Assembly (NCBI GenBank): GCA_022747635.1
Contig: JAKTNV010000001.1
Coordinates: forward strand, 42,773,446 to 42,837,445
Origin: Hetaerina americana
Lineage: Eukaryota > Arthropoda > Insecta > Odonata > Calopterygidae
Direction: 5' to 3'
DNA length: 64,000 nucleotides
This document shows positions 25,495 through 37,239 of this stretch, piece after piece (the stretch's first letter is position 1; each line of letters opens with the position of its first letter). The notes under the pieces are model-generated. The model saw only the letters and a program-made list of their open reading frames with translations. It did no database searches and was not told the DNA's origin. The translations under genes were made by a program, and so were the position numbers.

Positions 25495-28075
25495 TTATTC
25501 TTAGGAATTAAACTCTTTTGATTTCACATTCCTGCAGCAAGACGGATATGTTATCCAATTTTGCGTTAGTTCATATTTCAAGATAAACCATCAGCAAATA
25601 AAAATATATTCACCAATGACTTGAAACTTTTTATAGGAATTAATGCCTGCATTATAGAGTTCAATAAAGTACATAAAAATCGGAGCTATGTCATCAAGTC
25701 CAAACTATATACTAAAACCTCATTAATTTTATGAAGACCTTTTGAGGTGTACATTTAGATTCTTAAAAAATATAGTTATAGACATAATGGTAATCAGCGA
25801 GGAAGATACTGTTTTAGAAAGTGGATGAGGTCACCATGGCAGAAAGATCTCGAAAAGTTTAATGCAACCATTGCCCTAACAGCATATCACAGAAATAAAG
25901 TTATCACTACTGATTTCATTGATACAAATAGTTTATGATATCGTAAACCTCTATTCTTCATGATCCAAGGTTTCTAATTTCGTTCGAGTTAATGCAGAAA
26001 TTATCGAATGAAATTATTTTGTATCCGAACAAATATTGCGGTAGGATTGAAATTAAGATATTTATTTATGATAATTGATGCAATAATGGCAATATATCAG
26101 TAAAACTTCGTTCTTACATTGAATACGCAAATTAAGGTACGATGAAATGCAAATACACACCTTAATTAAACGATGCAATCTATCGATAGTCAAATGCTTA
26201 GGGTTGCAATCAATATAGTACCAAGGGAAGGATACAGGCGAAACTAATTCTCTCACATGGCAAACAAAATAGGGACGGAAACGTCTAGGTATGGATTCAT
26301 TATCCACTCTCGTCTTAATAAAATGACAAATGAATATATAAATGCGAAGGAATGAGATTTTTCCTATTTGAAAATATGGTTAAACTTAATTTACCTTCCC
26401 CAATACTATACCAAGTAAATGAATACCCTTGGGAGGCACAGTTTTTTTCAATGTAAGTAAAGAAAAATGCATGTCCATTAGCTTATCAAACCTTAAGTTG
26501 TTTCATCAACTTTTCATGCTGCATATGCATTTTGGCACGTATATCTGTTCGCACTTGCTACGGTTTCTCACATCTAGGTCACCCGTCCATTGCACACGAG
26601 TTATTTTTCTAGCTCGAACGTTAAATTCTTCAAATTTTCTATATATTTTTTTTAATTGTTGCCAGTCATTGTCGGCTAAGTTTGAGATTGTAATACTTTT
26701 TTTCCGACACCCACAAGGGCATCAAACGAAAACATAAAGTTCAATGGAATTAGGATGGATAATAGACGGTTAGGAAGGTTGATAATTGTGAATAAACAGA
26801 TAATGGATGTTTTTCTGGTAAAGTATGAGGCCCACGGTAAGTTTACTCGTGCAGAAACAACGTATATTTAGTAAGAGAGAGTTATGTTAGCATGGAAGAG
26901 TTATACCATGCTTTATATGTTTTTTTAATTCATACATTAATAGAACTGCATACATTCTGTCCATCTATATTTTAAATAACAATTTAAAAGGAAGTTTTCA
27001 TTACTATGTTTTAGCGAAACTGCTTTGATAAATAGTTGTGATCGCATGCTATTGCAATTCGAGAAGTAAATTTTTCATTAGTTATTGGTCGAAATTTATA
27101 CCATTACTTGCACCAGCAGGTGCTTATCTCGAGACTGTTCTAAGACGTTGAAGGGGAAGCGTAAATTATGGTTGGAATTACGCTATTATCCAAAACGATG
27201 GGAAAGTACCCCACCACTATTCACATGTACTACATATTCACACATACTACCACCACCACTATTCAGATGTATATTAAACTAATAAAAATTACAATAAAAT
27301 GCAGCTATGGATAGATTTAATTATTTCATTTCCCCGGACTCAATTATTTAGCGTGATAAAACCTCGATCAAGTAACTTAAAATCTAGGTTTAGAGCCATA
27401 GTTATCACCTGCATTAGACTAAAAACATTCATTCCTAATCGTCCACATTTGAATAATTCAATCCTGGTAATTAAAACATCCGTTAACATTGTTCCATGAG
27501 ACAGAAGGTTCAATTCTGGTAAAAATAAACTCATCTGTTATTTTCACTCTCTCTCGTATCATCCTAAATTACCTATTTTCGTTAGGCTTTGCGCCAATTT
27601 CAACTCTTAAAACTGATAAAATTGACAAGGAAAGAAATATTATGATATATCAAGGCTTAACAGCAATGTTAACAGGAATACTGATATACGTATTTTCAGG
27701 GAGTAGTTTGCTTTCAACAAGAAATATTGATCAAATCCTTTCTGATCGGTTTAAAATTCACTACAAATTTAAAAGGAATCCAAGAAATACGTAGGGCAAT
27801 CAGACTACCGACGCAAATGGCTCAGGCATTGACGAGAAAAAAAGGTCGTCCTCGGTCAAATTGGGTATTTCCTTGACGCCCGGATAAAAAGAATCGAGGT
27901 GTCCCAAAGAATAGTGGGACGCACAAAAAAATATATATCTAAAAGTTAATGAAAGCTAAAGGAATCCCTCTGGCTGGACGCCTTATGGTGGAAAATATTT
28001 ATGAGCTCATTAAACATCACGGTGGTAAATGGACAGACTCGAAAATGGTTTCCGAGGGAAAGATAAGGGTGGTGA
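25495..28075. other. AT-rich DNA, no gene recognised
   Basis: Open frames at 26062-26307, 26429-26737, 27489-27794 and 27949-28197 have no recognisable domains. A short imperfect direct repeat (ccaccactattca plus atgta) occurs twice, about 45 bp apart, at 27210-27272. Confidence 0.4.
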
Positions 28076-28084
28076 ATCAGAGGT

Positions 28085-29240
28085 GTGAAGAGTGCAGGTA
28101 CTTAGGGGTGTTGGGTGTTGACGGATGGGAGGGATGGGATGGGGAGGGAGATGGCGAGGAGAGGGTAAAGGACAGGAAGAAGAGGTGGGATGGGTGATAA
28201 CGTGGCAGGAGGAGAGGAAACACGGGATAGGAAGTAAGAAAGCGAGGGAGGAAGTGGAGGGCGAGCCCGGGTTATTGATACCGACGTTAGCACAGGTGGT
28301 TGGCGTGTAATGGTGGTGGGAGTTTCCACTCCACCCCCAACCGCGAAAGAGGGGGTGTGAGTGCTTTCTGTTTTTTTCTTCTTGACAAAGAGGGTGCGCA
28401 GAGAGCGGGGAGAGAGAGAGAGGGAGAGAAAGAGGTGTTGGTAGATTTGGGAGGGAGAGACAGAGGGGGGGAGGGGAAGGGAGGAGAAAAAAGAGGTGGT
28501 TCACGAAGGGGATTGGAGAGAGGGAGGGAACGTTGTTAAAAGGAGTTTTAAATGCCCGTGCATGCGGAGTTGCGTGTCCCGGAGCCGTAAAAACCACATA
28601 GGAAAATTTTGGTTCCCGCTTCGTCCGCCGAATCCAACCCTCCTCCTCGATCTCCTCCAATTTCTTCCCCTCCACCCTTCCGCGTCCACACTGCTTTGGC
28701 AAAGGGAGGTTAGGCCTCCCTCCCTGACCCATTCTCTCTGAGAGGAAGTCCGCCCATCATCTCAACTCACCGACACATTCGCTTCTCAGGGGGAAGCTAC
28801 GAAACGGCACAGGAGGATATCAACGCCGCCGCCACCACTACCCTTCTCGCACGAGGATCCTCGTCATTCTAATCCCCTCTTTTTACTCCTCCACGGGAGG
28901 AGGGGGTATATTGGTTCAGGGAACGAGAAAAGAGAGGTGTACCGGATTCGGCACACCTTTTCTTCAGTGCCCCCTCTCTCATTACATATGAGCGAATCGA
29001 GCAGTATGCAGGCCTGAATCCCGCCATCTCGTACCTCTCCCTTTTCCCTCCTGCTCAATCAACCCTTGCCTTAATCACCCACTCCGTCCCTTCGTTCTTC
29101 TCTATACTTATCACCATCCACCCACAAATGTGTGGGGTGACACGAAGAACGAGAGTAGCTTACCATCTGATGTGGGCGGCCACCGCCACTTTGGGCGAGT
29201 GTGTGTCGTGCCTGGCATCATATGAGGCAAGGCTTCTGCC
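28085..29240. other. Purine-rich GC island with GA microsatellite
   Basis: From about 28125 to 28535 the plus strand is almost entirely G and A, including a (GA)n run at 28401-28434. The 240-codon minus-strand frame at 28010-28732 is a by-product: its protein is Pro/Ser/Leu-rich low complexity. The part beyond 28550 is CpG-rich and mixed-sequence. No known protein domain was found. Homopurine/homopyrimidine DNA of this length can form triplex structures. Confidence 0.45.
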
Positions 29241-29244
29241 ACCT

Positions 29245-30040
29245 TTATCTCACGAAATCCTTGTAAAGCAAAGCGAAAGCGTCAATATAGAAGGTGCACA
29301 GGTGGATGGAACCAGTTGTAATAGGGTTTTTCAAAGTTAGAGGAGTATTGAGAACATAGAAATCGGAAAATATAACGCGTAAGACCGGGAGAAGAAATAT
29401 AGATATTTTATGATTGTGCGAGGTCATATGGAAATATAGCGGTGATTATAGGAGTGATAGTTATAGAGTTATATATTTCATATCCTTCCATCAGTATATT
29501 GATAGAAAGATATTGACCAAAAGGTAGAATTGTAGTAAATAGAGCGGGCGATGATAGAATATAATGAGTAGAGGTGAAAGCTAATCCAACAAACTTGGTA
29601 ATTGTCTCAGTCCACATGCCGTAAAGCAAGCATTGGGAGAAAATGGTCGATATTATATACAAGTAATTAGTGGAAACATTTGTAGGTGAAACTGAAAGGA
29701 ATATTTTATGGTGAAGGGACGAGACAGTAGGCGAGAAAAGAGATGGTGGTTACTTAGGGAACTAAGGTTTAGGAACGATGAATGGCTACGAAGAGAAAGC
29801 AATAGAGTTTTGCAGGATACGGGGCTTAAACAAAACTAAATACCCGAGAATTCCCGAGGAAAATGTCCGGTGATTCACAAAGATATCAGTTAGCTTGTAC
29901 ATACATATTATTGTTTAGAACTGATTTAGGAACAGCTTAATTAATTCACAGTTTCTCGGCATTGTATATGGATTAAAATCATAATTTAGTGGTTTAGACC
30001 AACGTAAGAGTTAAAAGAATAATATGATTTTGCAAAAAAA
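29245..30040. other. No gene recognised
   Basis: A short plus-strand open stretch at about 29708-29840 reads KRWWLLRELRFRNDEWLRRE. It is charged and could belong to a retroelement, but I cannot assign it. Confidence 0.35.
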
Positions 30041-30129
30041 CATTTATTATTGTTATTATTATTAAGTTATCTACGGGTTAAGGTGAGTTTTGGATGGACA
30101 CAATTACCAAATAAATATTTAGCTTCTCC

Positions 30130-30648
30130 TGACGAAACATAACCTAACATCCTACTCTATAAGTCTCTCCTCATCTCTTTGCACTTCCTTCCTCCCTTCA
30201 CCCCGTCCAACATCTCTATCCTATTCCTGCCCTTTCTTCATTTGCCTAAGATTGCCTCTATTACAATCTTCATCATCCCACTGCCGATAAATATGCTTTT
30301 CATCCATTTTTCCTGCCTCCTTGTGATTTCCACCCACCCAACCATACCTAATACTTCATCATTTTCTTTCCTTTTGGTTCATTTCACCTTCTCCATTCTT
30401 CTCATCACCCACATTTCGAAAGCCTCCAATCTGCGCCATTCATCCTGCTTTAGTGATCATGTTTCCGTGCCGTACATAACTACGCTCCATATAAAAGTTT
30501 TAGCGAACCTTTTCTTAATATCCTTACTCAACTTCCCTATCATCCAATCCCCCCTCCTCGTAAAAGCCTCTTTGCCTAGTGCAATTCTTCTCCTTACGTC
30601 CCTACTGCTTTGACCGTGTTGGTTGGAAACACTTCCGAGATACGTCAA
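30130..30648 (-). pseudogene. C-terminal region of the 30-33 kb LINE
   Basis: Downstream of the RT, the minus strand encodes TYLGSVSNQHGQSSRDVRRR, then ALGKEAFTRRGDWMIGKL, RFAKTFIWSVVMYGTET and WRRLEAFEMWVMRRMEKV. NDEVLGMVG and an RGRNRIEMLDGVK-like end follow. This is the conserved thumb and C-terminal series of endonuclease/RT LINEs. The first 63 codons are open; later parts are interrupted by a few stops. The same blocks occur on the plus strand at 1.5-1.8 kb. Confidence 0.85.
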
Positions 30649-30732
30649 CTTTTCCCCCTGCTCTAGTCTTTGTCCTCGTATTTTAATTCACAGCTCGGCC
30701 TTTTTCTTTATGGGAAATCGCATAACCTTTGT

Positions 30733-31110
30733 TCAATTGATATTGATTCTCGTCACATATCTTTGAGTTTCCAAATTACTCAAGAATGGTTGCAACCCCT
30801 TGACTGACTGACAAACTAAAGCTTGGTCATCAGCAAACCTAACTGATTTTACGAATTCCCCGCCCACTTTCATTCCTACCTCGAGTTCTTCCCATGCCTC
30901 TTTGATTATTTCCTCTGCATACAGGTTGAACAGCAACGGAGATAATGGGTAACCCTGCCTTACACCTCTTCCTAACACTGCCCAACCGGACTCCCGGTTC
31001 CCCACTCGCACCTGAGCAGTCTGAGACATGTACAGGTTGCGGATTAGCCTCCTTTCCATCCAATCTATTCCTATTTTCTGCAATATACTCATTAGTTTTT
31101 CCCAATTCAC
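30733..31110 (-). pseudogene. Reverse transcriptase core of the 30-33 kb LINE
   Basis: This is the longest open part of the LINE (125 codons). It would copy the element RNA at a nicked genomic target. RT motifs appear in order. VNWEKLM follows FEKAFDR just upstream. RGVRQGYPLSPLLFNLYAEE lies at residues 48-67. VRFADDQALVCQ places the catalytic FADD at residues 92-95 with both Asp intact. Only the fingers/palm centre lies in this frame; the upstream part is separated by stops and the tandem duplication, and the downstream thumb continues in another frame at 30457-30648. The protein is therefore not producible as one chain, although the catalytic core itself looks well conserved. Confidence 0.85.
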
Positions 31111-31117
31111 TCTATCA

Positions 31118-31240
31118 AATGCTTTTTCGAAACCTACGAAACAGGCAAATACCTCCTGGTTGTGTTCTATATTCCTCCAAACACCTTTTCTAAATCTACG
31201 AAACAGGCAAATAATTCCTCATTGTATTCTATATTCCTCG
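31118..31240 (-). repeat. 61-62 bp tandem duplication inside the LINE RT
   Basis: Two adjacent units (about 31118-31179 and 31179-31240) are roughly 80% identical. Both encode the EEY..Q-E-x-F/I-CLF-V-x-x-x-K block just before AFDRVNW. Their divergence from each other shows that the duplication is old. Its length is close to but not exactly a multiple of three in both units, which helps explain the broken frame. Confidence 0.75.
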
Positions 31241-31796
31241 AATAGTGACCTCATTACTGCAATGCCATCACACGTGCGTCTCCGCATCCTAAACCCATAT
31301 TCATCGTCACCTGAGTTTACTTCACACTTTCAGGCTACATTTCGTGGGACTGTTCGATGTTCATATGAAAAGATTTTGTAATTTCTGCAGACTTAAAATC
31401 TGTGGAAAATTACAAACTCCTTTAGTATAGACATACCCTGAGTAATTATATGCCCTGCTCTCCATTCTTTTATTTACGATCCTGAGAACAGATTTTGCTG
31501 CGTGGGAAATCTAACTTACTGTCCTGTAGCCCTCACATGGGGTAGCCTTTATCTTTATCGAAATAGGAACTAACACTGATCTCACAAAGTCTTCTGGCCA
31601 GATTCCTTCCTCATAAATACTACGTATCAGCCCATATAGCCTCTTCCTCCCACAATTTTCCTAAACCTTTTAGTAGTTCCGCAGGAATGTTATCCACCCC
31701 CATGGCCTTATTTGATTTCACCTACCTTAATACCCTTTCTATTTCATCGTCGAGTATACCTGGACCTAAGCTGTCTTACTCTACGCTACTCACTTA

Positions 31797-31810
31797 CTCT
31801 CTCTCTCTCT
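31797..31810. repeat. (CT)7 microsatellite
   Basis: Perfect 14-nt CT repeat inside the linker region of the decayed LINE. Confidence 0.8.
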
Positions 31811-32848
31811 GTTGTCTTTATATTTCTAACCTTGCTGGCCTAAGTTCTTTACCATATAGTTATTCTACCCATTCCTTCCATCTCTCTTGTATCTTTTCTG
31901 TGTCAACTTGTTATATCACACGACTTATCTCTAAATATTAACACAGATATATCCTTTTTACTTCCCGATAGTGTTTTAACCTTCTTGTATAGCGCACCAA
32001 TTCCGCCCTTTCTCTGCAATTTTTCCATATCCTCGCACTGCGTCTTCCACCACGCTTATTTTGTCTTATTTGTTGCCCGTCTCAATTTATTATTTATCTC
32101 TTTTATTTCTTTTTCCCTAACTCTGGGTTTACATCCTTCTCTGTCTTTCAAATCATCCCATCCGTTATCCATGGCTTTCTTGTCCTTTTCCCATTAACGG
32201 TTACTGTAGTTTCTTTTGAGGCTTTCAATATCCCTTTTTTGATATATTTACATTTTCCTCACTATTACTCAGCTTTGTTACCTCATTCATGATTTTCTCT
32301 ACAGCCTGCTGATACTCCTTCATTGTCAATCCATTTAAAGCTTCCACATTCTATTTCCTAGCCCGTTGCCCATGCCTTATCTTTTTGAAACGGGCGCTAC
32401 ACTTCATTGCAACTAAATTCAAGGTCAGAGTCCTCATTCGCTATTGGGAAGCTGTGCGAATGGATCACACTGTTCCTGAACCTGTGCCTAATCATAAACT
32501 CATCACCATCTCTTCCTTCGCCTATCGTCGCATTCCAATCCCCATCACTATTAAATGTTTTTCTGTAGACACATGATTGTATACCCTATCGACTTCTGCC
32601 TTCTAATGATTACTTGGTGGTATACACAATATATAATCCTGAACAATGACCAAGTTCGTCGGTTCTGCTTTTATTTCTACTATTAATACTCTATCCGTTG
32701 CTTGTTCTATATTTACTACACTTATTCCTGCCATTGTATTTAATTTCATGGTAATCTCTCATTGGCTCTCATCCACTCCGTTTTATATTCCTCTATATCT
32801 ATTACTCCAGTAATCCCCATGTCCTTCCATCTCACCTCGTATATACCT

Positions 32849-32990
32849 CAAAAGACGTAGTACCCGAAAAGTCGCACAGGTTTGAGGTAGATGATGGTAA
32901 CAGAGGCCTTTCTGAGAATCGTACTGAGACCCTGCGGGCAGTACTTCAACGCTCTATCCCCTGGACTACCCCATCATCCCCGTTAGCAAA
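32849..32990 (-). mobile_element. tRNA-derived SINE head, 3' truncated at the LINE junction
   Basis: On the minus strand the sequence from about 32985 reads like a tRNA gene head. An A-box-like ggtagtccaggggatagag sits at about 32957-32975, and a B-box-like segment ending tacgattct lies near 32915-32925. After the head come the body words ctgtgcgacttttcgg and gtact, shared with the SINE copies at 38.8 and 47.6 kb. The 3' half of the family (the cacacgccgtcgggcttagt segment) is absent, and LINE endonuclease sequence begins at once. Confidence 0.55.
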
Positions 32991-32994
32991 TTAA

Positions 32995-33845
32995 AAGATA
33001 TGAGAAAACGAAAACGCTTAAATCCAAAAATATATCAATGGCTATAACTCCTATGTATCTATTATGTAGGTCTATAGATACAATTAAACATTTAAGATAA
33101 AATCATTGCAAAGAAAAAGATTCAGAACGATAAGAGAAAAACAGATGGGAGTCACGTAACCTTTGAAGAAAACATGTAATACTGGAGAAAAAAGAAAGAG
33201 TTGCTACAGATCCTCTCACTATTGACATTTTTTGGAATTTTTTCTCCAAGACGTGGAGAAAACTGTGAAAATTGGTGGATGATGGATTAACTCTGCCCCC
33301 TCACTTGATTTACTATTATGGTAAAACCAATTTAATATTACAAATACTGGAGTAATATCCAACCTTGTCCCATTAGCGCATTAGAATGTTTGGCTGAACG
33401 CAAACAACTGTCCTTGTCGGTGGGAAAATCAAAATCCCCGTAGATTTCCTGAGATACTGTAACTAAAATTGCTATTGTTGATTTTAATATAAGTTAGAAG
33501 CAGTAAATTTGAAAAAGTATTTTTCACAGAATAAATATTTTTCTTCACCAAATGTTGTGACTTATCTCAGGAGAAAAATAATTACTTTCCAGAGTATTTT
33601 CTGAAGCCCTTACAACCATACAATACGCGGATTATCTGGGCAATACGCACGTAATTTTTCTCCTTTTACAACGTTTTAGTTCCTAAGTGAAATGAACGGA
33701 AATGACTTTCTTGAATGTACTGGTCAATGATGTTGATCACTCCCTTATAATGTTCTGCGTTTCACCACTTCATGTCCTCTCGTAAACCACACATCTACTT
33801 TCGTCCAGAAAGAAAACGAAAAATATTTCCGTCACTCTGACAAGA
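32995..33845. other. AT-rich DNA, no gene recognised
   Basis: No coding or repeat signal could be supported. Confidence 0.45.
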
Positions 33846-33849
33846 ATCC

Positions 33850-34260
33850 AAAATCCTTGAGAGGCTCATCACCGCATTAGCAATGGAAAGAGTTTTCTCT
33901 CCCGACACTGCGCTCCAGGGCTCCCGGTCCGGACTCGGCGAACTTGGCGCGGAAGAGAGGAAAAAAGGAAACTTGGATAATTTTCGTCAACTGTCAAACT
34001 TTCAACGTTTTGTCTCCGGAATTGGAAGATCTTGAGAGCCGCAAGCACTGCGTGCCTCGCCAATTCCGCTATATGGGCCCAACGTCAACTTTCCGTCAGT
34101 CAGAAATGGCGCCTCAAGTGTTGAGCTAGAGTGACGGATGAAAAAATCCAATAACTCTTTTCCCCTAACCTTATTCAGCTTCCGTTCCGACAAGGCCATG
34201 GTACTGAAAGCAATTCGAAAACGTCCCCAATAATTGCACATGTCAGCTAAGCACATTGAA
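33850..34260 (-). CDS. Unassigned short open frame in a GC-richer island
   Basis: On the minus strand an open frame from 34256 to 34002 contains an internal ATG at 34197-34199 in a strong start context (agtaccATGG). From there it runs 65 codons beginning MALSERKLNKVRGKELLDFF. Just upstream is an acceptor-like ttgctttcag, and the codons AATAAG are followed by a donor-like GTTAGG, so the real structure could be spliced. I recognise no domain. Further downstream in this orientation are the YY1/Pho-like GCGCCATTT and other GC-rich words, so the stretch may instead be a promoter. Listed as a candidate only. Confidence 0.22.
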
Positions 34261-34264
34261 GTGA

Positions 34265-35555
34265 CTAACGGCCTATCCCAGGAAATGCATGCTTCTCATT
34301 TCGTAGACACTCATATATCATAATTATCGCACTTGTATTTCTCGATTTAAATGCATTCCCTGACGTGACTTCACAAGTTTTGTGCAAAGTTCTTACGTTC
34401 TCGTAAACTTTCATAAAACGATGACCAACATAATTTGTTATTACTTCCTTATGCGCCCTTACATTTACGCACTATTTTAAAAACACGCTAAACTTAAAAA
34501 CTCTTTCAACTAAGCAAAAAAATGCGGACATAATGCGATCATTTAGATTTTTTTATATTAATTAAGCATTTTGTGAATCTTAGTATAGATTAAAATAAAT
34601 ATATTCATATAAATATTAAAGTATTTTTCTGAATTTTTATACATGCATCATGACAATATCTCTATTTTTCCGATATATTTCTTGCACAACACCTAGGATA
34701 AAAAATATTAATATTTTACTTTGTTATATGTAAACTAAAATTCTCATGGAAAAAATTCATGCATATTTTTTTATTTCCCCTGGAATATTTCTGATTGATT
34801 TAAATATACTCTTTGAAATGCTTTCACACATTAATTTGCCGCAAAAATTCCAACGAATCACCTTATCTGTATTCTTACTTAGTTGAAGTGCCATTAATAT
34901 ATAAGGAGATGAATAACCAGAATCAAAAAAAGAATCAATGTATCAAGAAATAATTGGTGAAGTAAGAATGTATTATACCGTTTCAGAAGTATTGCAGAAA
35001 CATTAGAAAAAGACAGATGAAGCGTACGATGGTGGTATTCAGAGTTGGTTTAGTATTTAAAAGGAAAGAAAGAATAAAATTTGCTCCGTCTTTTGAAAAT
35101 GTTTCAGTAGGATTGTGCACAATTTGAACAACATTCAGGCATTTCAACAAGGTAAAATGTTTCACTATGCTTCTCCTCATTATTACTGCATAGTTTTTCC
35201 CATCCAGAGACATAGATACTAACAGCAGTCGAAAGATAAATGGGGGTGTCGGCAATTTGTTATTGTTGAATGTTTAAAGAATAAATGTTGCATGGATGGA
35301 TCGAGTCACTGATTTAAAAATTGTTACTAAGTCTGTGAAAAACAATGTTAACGAGAGACGGGAGATAATTAAAGAGATATTTGATTAAAAATGGAGACGA
35401 GTAAGCTTGAGTGAATAAAATTTGAGGAAGTGGAGGGGAGTGACTCTGGAGCAATTTAGTTAATGCAATGGACTAGGGGAATTGTTCGCATATACTTGCA
35501 GCGAAACCTTTTTTATTTTCCTAATCGTTTTGATGGTACCCTAAAGAACGCCATT
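34265..35555. other. AT-rich DNA, no gene recognised
   Basis: A minus-strand frame at 34983-35255 has no recognisable content. Otherwise nothing. Confidence 0.4.
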
Positions 35556-35559
35556 CCAT

Positions 35560-36135
35560 TACAGCACTGACTCCTAGTACCTAGTAGTCGACAGTCTAGC
35601 CTAGTAGTTGCATCTAAAGTGTGTACCTTATCGACACAAACGACCACATTGACCTTTGACGAGGAATTACTTCTAGCGAAGCAGCGAGGCAAGGGTGACG
35701 CAGTCAAAAGCCTCGCCCGTGGTGCAGTGCAAGTAGCAAGTGGTGTTACTACCGTGGTGGTGGTGATGATAGGGGAAAGGGCTGGGGGGGGGCGCGAGGT
35801 GGAGTGAAGATTACCCGAGCCATTTCTCTGCATTATATGCGCTACAAAAAGGCAATTGACTCCGGACGAGCGACGACGGTTCCATTTGTCTCTAAGGGAA
35901 TAGGAACTCGGGAGAGGCACCACTCCCACCTCCTCCCCACACACACACACCTTAAGACTCATTTCCTCACCTCAATCATTTTTGACCACAAGAACTGCCC
36001 AAAAGCATGAATTGCAGTTCGAAATCCCGTTCCTTCGTTCATTACTTTGAAATCGCTGCGGGTGAGGAGGTCCGCTATTCCTTTAAAGGCCTCAGCGCGG
36101 ATTGTCCGAAGGATTAAAGGACACCCATCACGTCA
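35560..36135. other. GC-richer island with DR1-like site and AC repeat
   Basis: This segment carries a 149-codon minus frame (35513-35962), low complexity and unrecognised, and overlapping plus frames. TGACCTTTGAC at 35650-35660 is, on the minus strand, GTCAAAGGTCA, close to the HNF4/USP-type DR1 element. A perfect (AC)6 run lies at 35939-35950. Confidence 0.3.
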
Positions 36136-36139
36136 CGTA

Positions 36140-37235
36140 GTCTCGCTATCGTAGGAATTCCACAAAAGTCAATTGTTTCTCCCGCTGAATTTTGGTGCAA
36201 ATTTAAATTAAATATTTCAGGATATTCTTGAATTTTCGCACCGCTAGAAATGCTCAAATGAGCATTAGACGAATAAGAATGTCAGCTAAAGCGGACTGTG
36301 CAAAGTTCATTAAATGAATCGTGTTGTGATTTCAAGAAAAACATAAGAAGATTATTTTTTGAAACATTACTCTTTGAATGGCCTCATCCAACAAATTGTA
36401 ATCCATTAACATTCGTTTATCATGGCCATCGTAGTGATAAATAGCCACGTCATCCCGGAAAATGTTCACTAATAAACTTGAAGGCCTTTAAACTTTAACA
36501 AAAATTGAAATATTAGATTCCAAAATCAATCTGAATTTATATATAAACGCTCGCTATATCAATATTATAATTGTCAGAAGGGAATAAAATTTTAATGAAA
36601 ACATCGTGACATCCCTAAGCGATTTTTTACAATGAGATGCTTCCATGATCCCTGAAATGACGCAAAACACGTGGATGACCTTGTAATACTCCATGAAGGA
36701 TCAACTAAATGCCACGCCCTTCTATTAAATATATCTGTAATTGAAATGAGTGATCCGTCAATTAATTGACATATTAAAAAAACTATATCTGATTGTTCAA
36801 GCGCGTATAATTCGGTTTAAGTACTCATTTCACTATCAAATAACAGGAGGAAAATGAGCAGCAAAAAAGTTTTTTCGATGCTAGCATAACGACAGCATGT
36901 TAAGTCAGTTTAGTTTTTATCGTACTGCGTTTACCGAATTCCGCAGTGTAGATCGGGTGTGAATGGCTCATCATCCAACTAAATTGGCTCCTGAACAATT
37001 AGCACGGAAAAAAACCTCCGAGGCTAATTCCCATAACTATCCTAAGATTACATAATTTACGTTAAGTTACACGTATTTACTACAAATGAAACAATAAAAG
37101 ACACTTCTGAACTAATGATAATTGTAGTTAAGTAATACTATTAAAAGAATATGCTCTTAATCTAACCGCGTAAGGAGATTAGAGGCAGAATACCTTATAC
37201 ATAGTAATGTATAGTTATATATTCTGTACATTCAC
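36140..37235. other. AT-rich DNA, no gene recognised
   Basis: No supportable feature. Confidence 0.45.
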
Positions 37236-37239
37236 ACCC

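Larger units (their letters stand above)
30043..32848 (-). mobile_element. LINE (non-LTR retrotransposon), nearly full-length but decayed
   Basis: About 2.8 kb on the minus strand, in normal LINE order. First comes an endonuclease entering at EVRWKDMG near 32840, with DRVLIVEIKAEPTN and then GDWNATIGEGRDGDE near 32540. A linker follows with KPWITDG and the NKAMGVDNIPAELLKGLG block near 31690-31720. The RT has YGFR near 31300, FEKAFDRVNW near 31110, RGVRQGYPLSPLLFNLY and FADDQAL. The tail has TYLGSVS, EAFEMW and related blocks. The 3' end is a TTA/TAA-type simple repeat at 30043-30066, typical of LINEs that end in short repeats rather than poly(A). The N-terminal edge of the endonuclease is missing where SINE sequence begins. 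Several stops and frameshifts, plus a 61-bp internal duplication, make it inactive. Clade unassigned. Confidence 0.9.

Noticed and set aside
27205..27275. CRISPR-like or satellite array
   Set aside because: Only two imperfect copies; a short local duplication. No CRISPR array or long satellite was seen anywhere in the window.
28010..28732. 240-codon minus-strand open frame, the longest or nearly so in the window
   Set aside because: It lies on the complement of a homopurine tract, which suppresses stops; the product is Pro/Ser/Leu low complexity with no domain.
35513..35962. 149-codon minus frame
   Set aside because: Low complexity and includes simple repeats; no recognisable domain.
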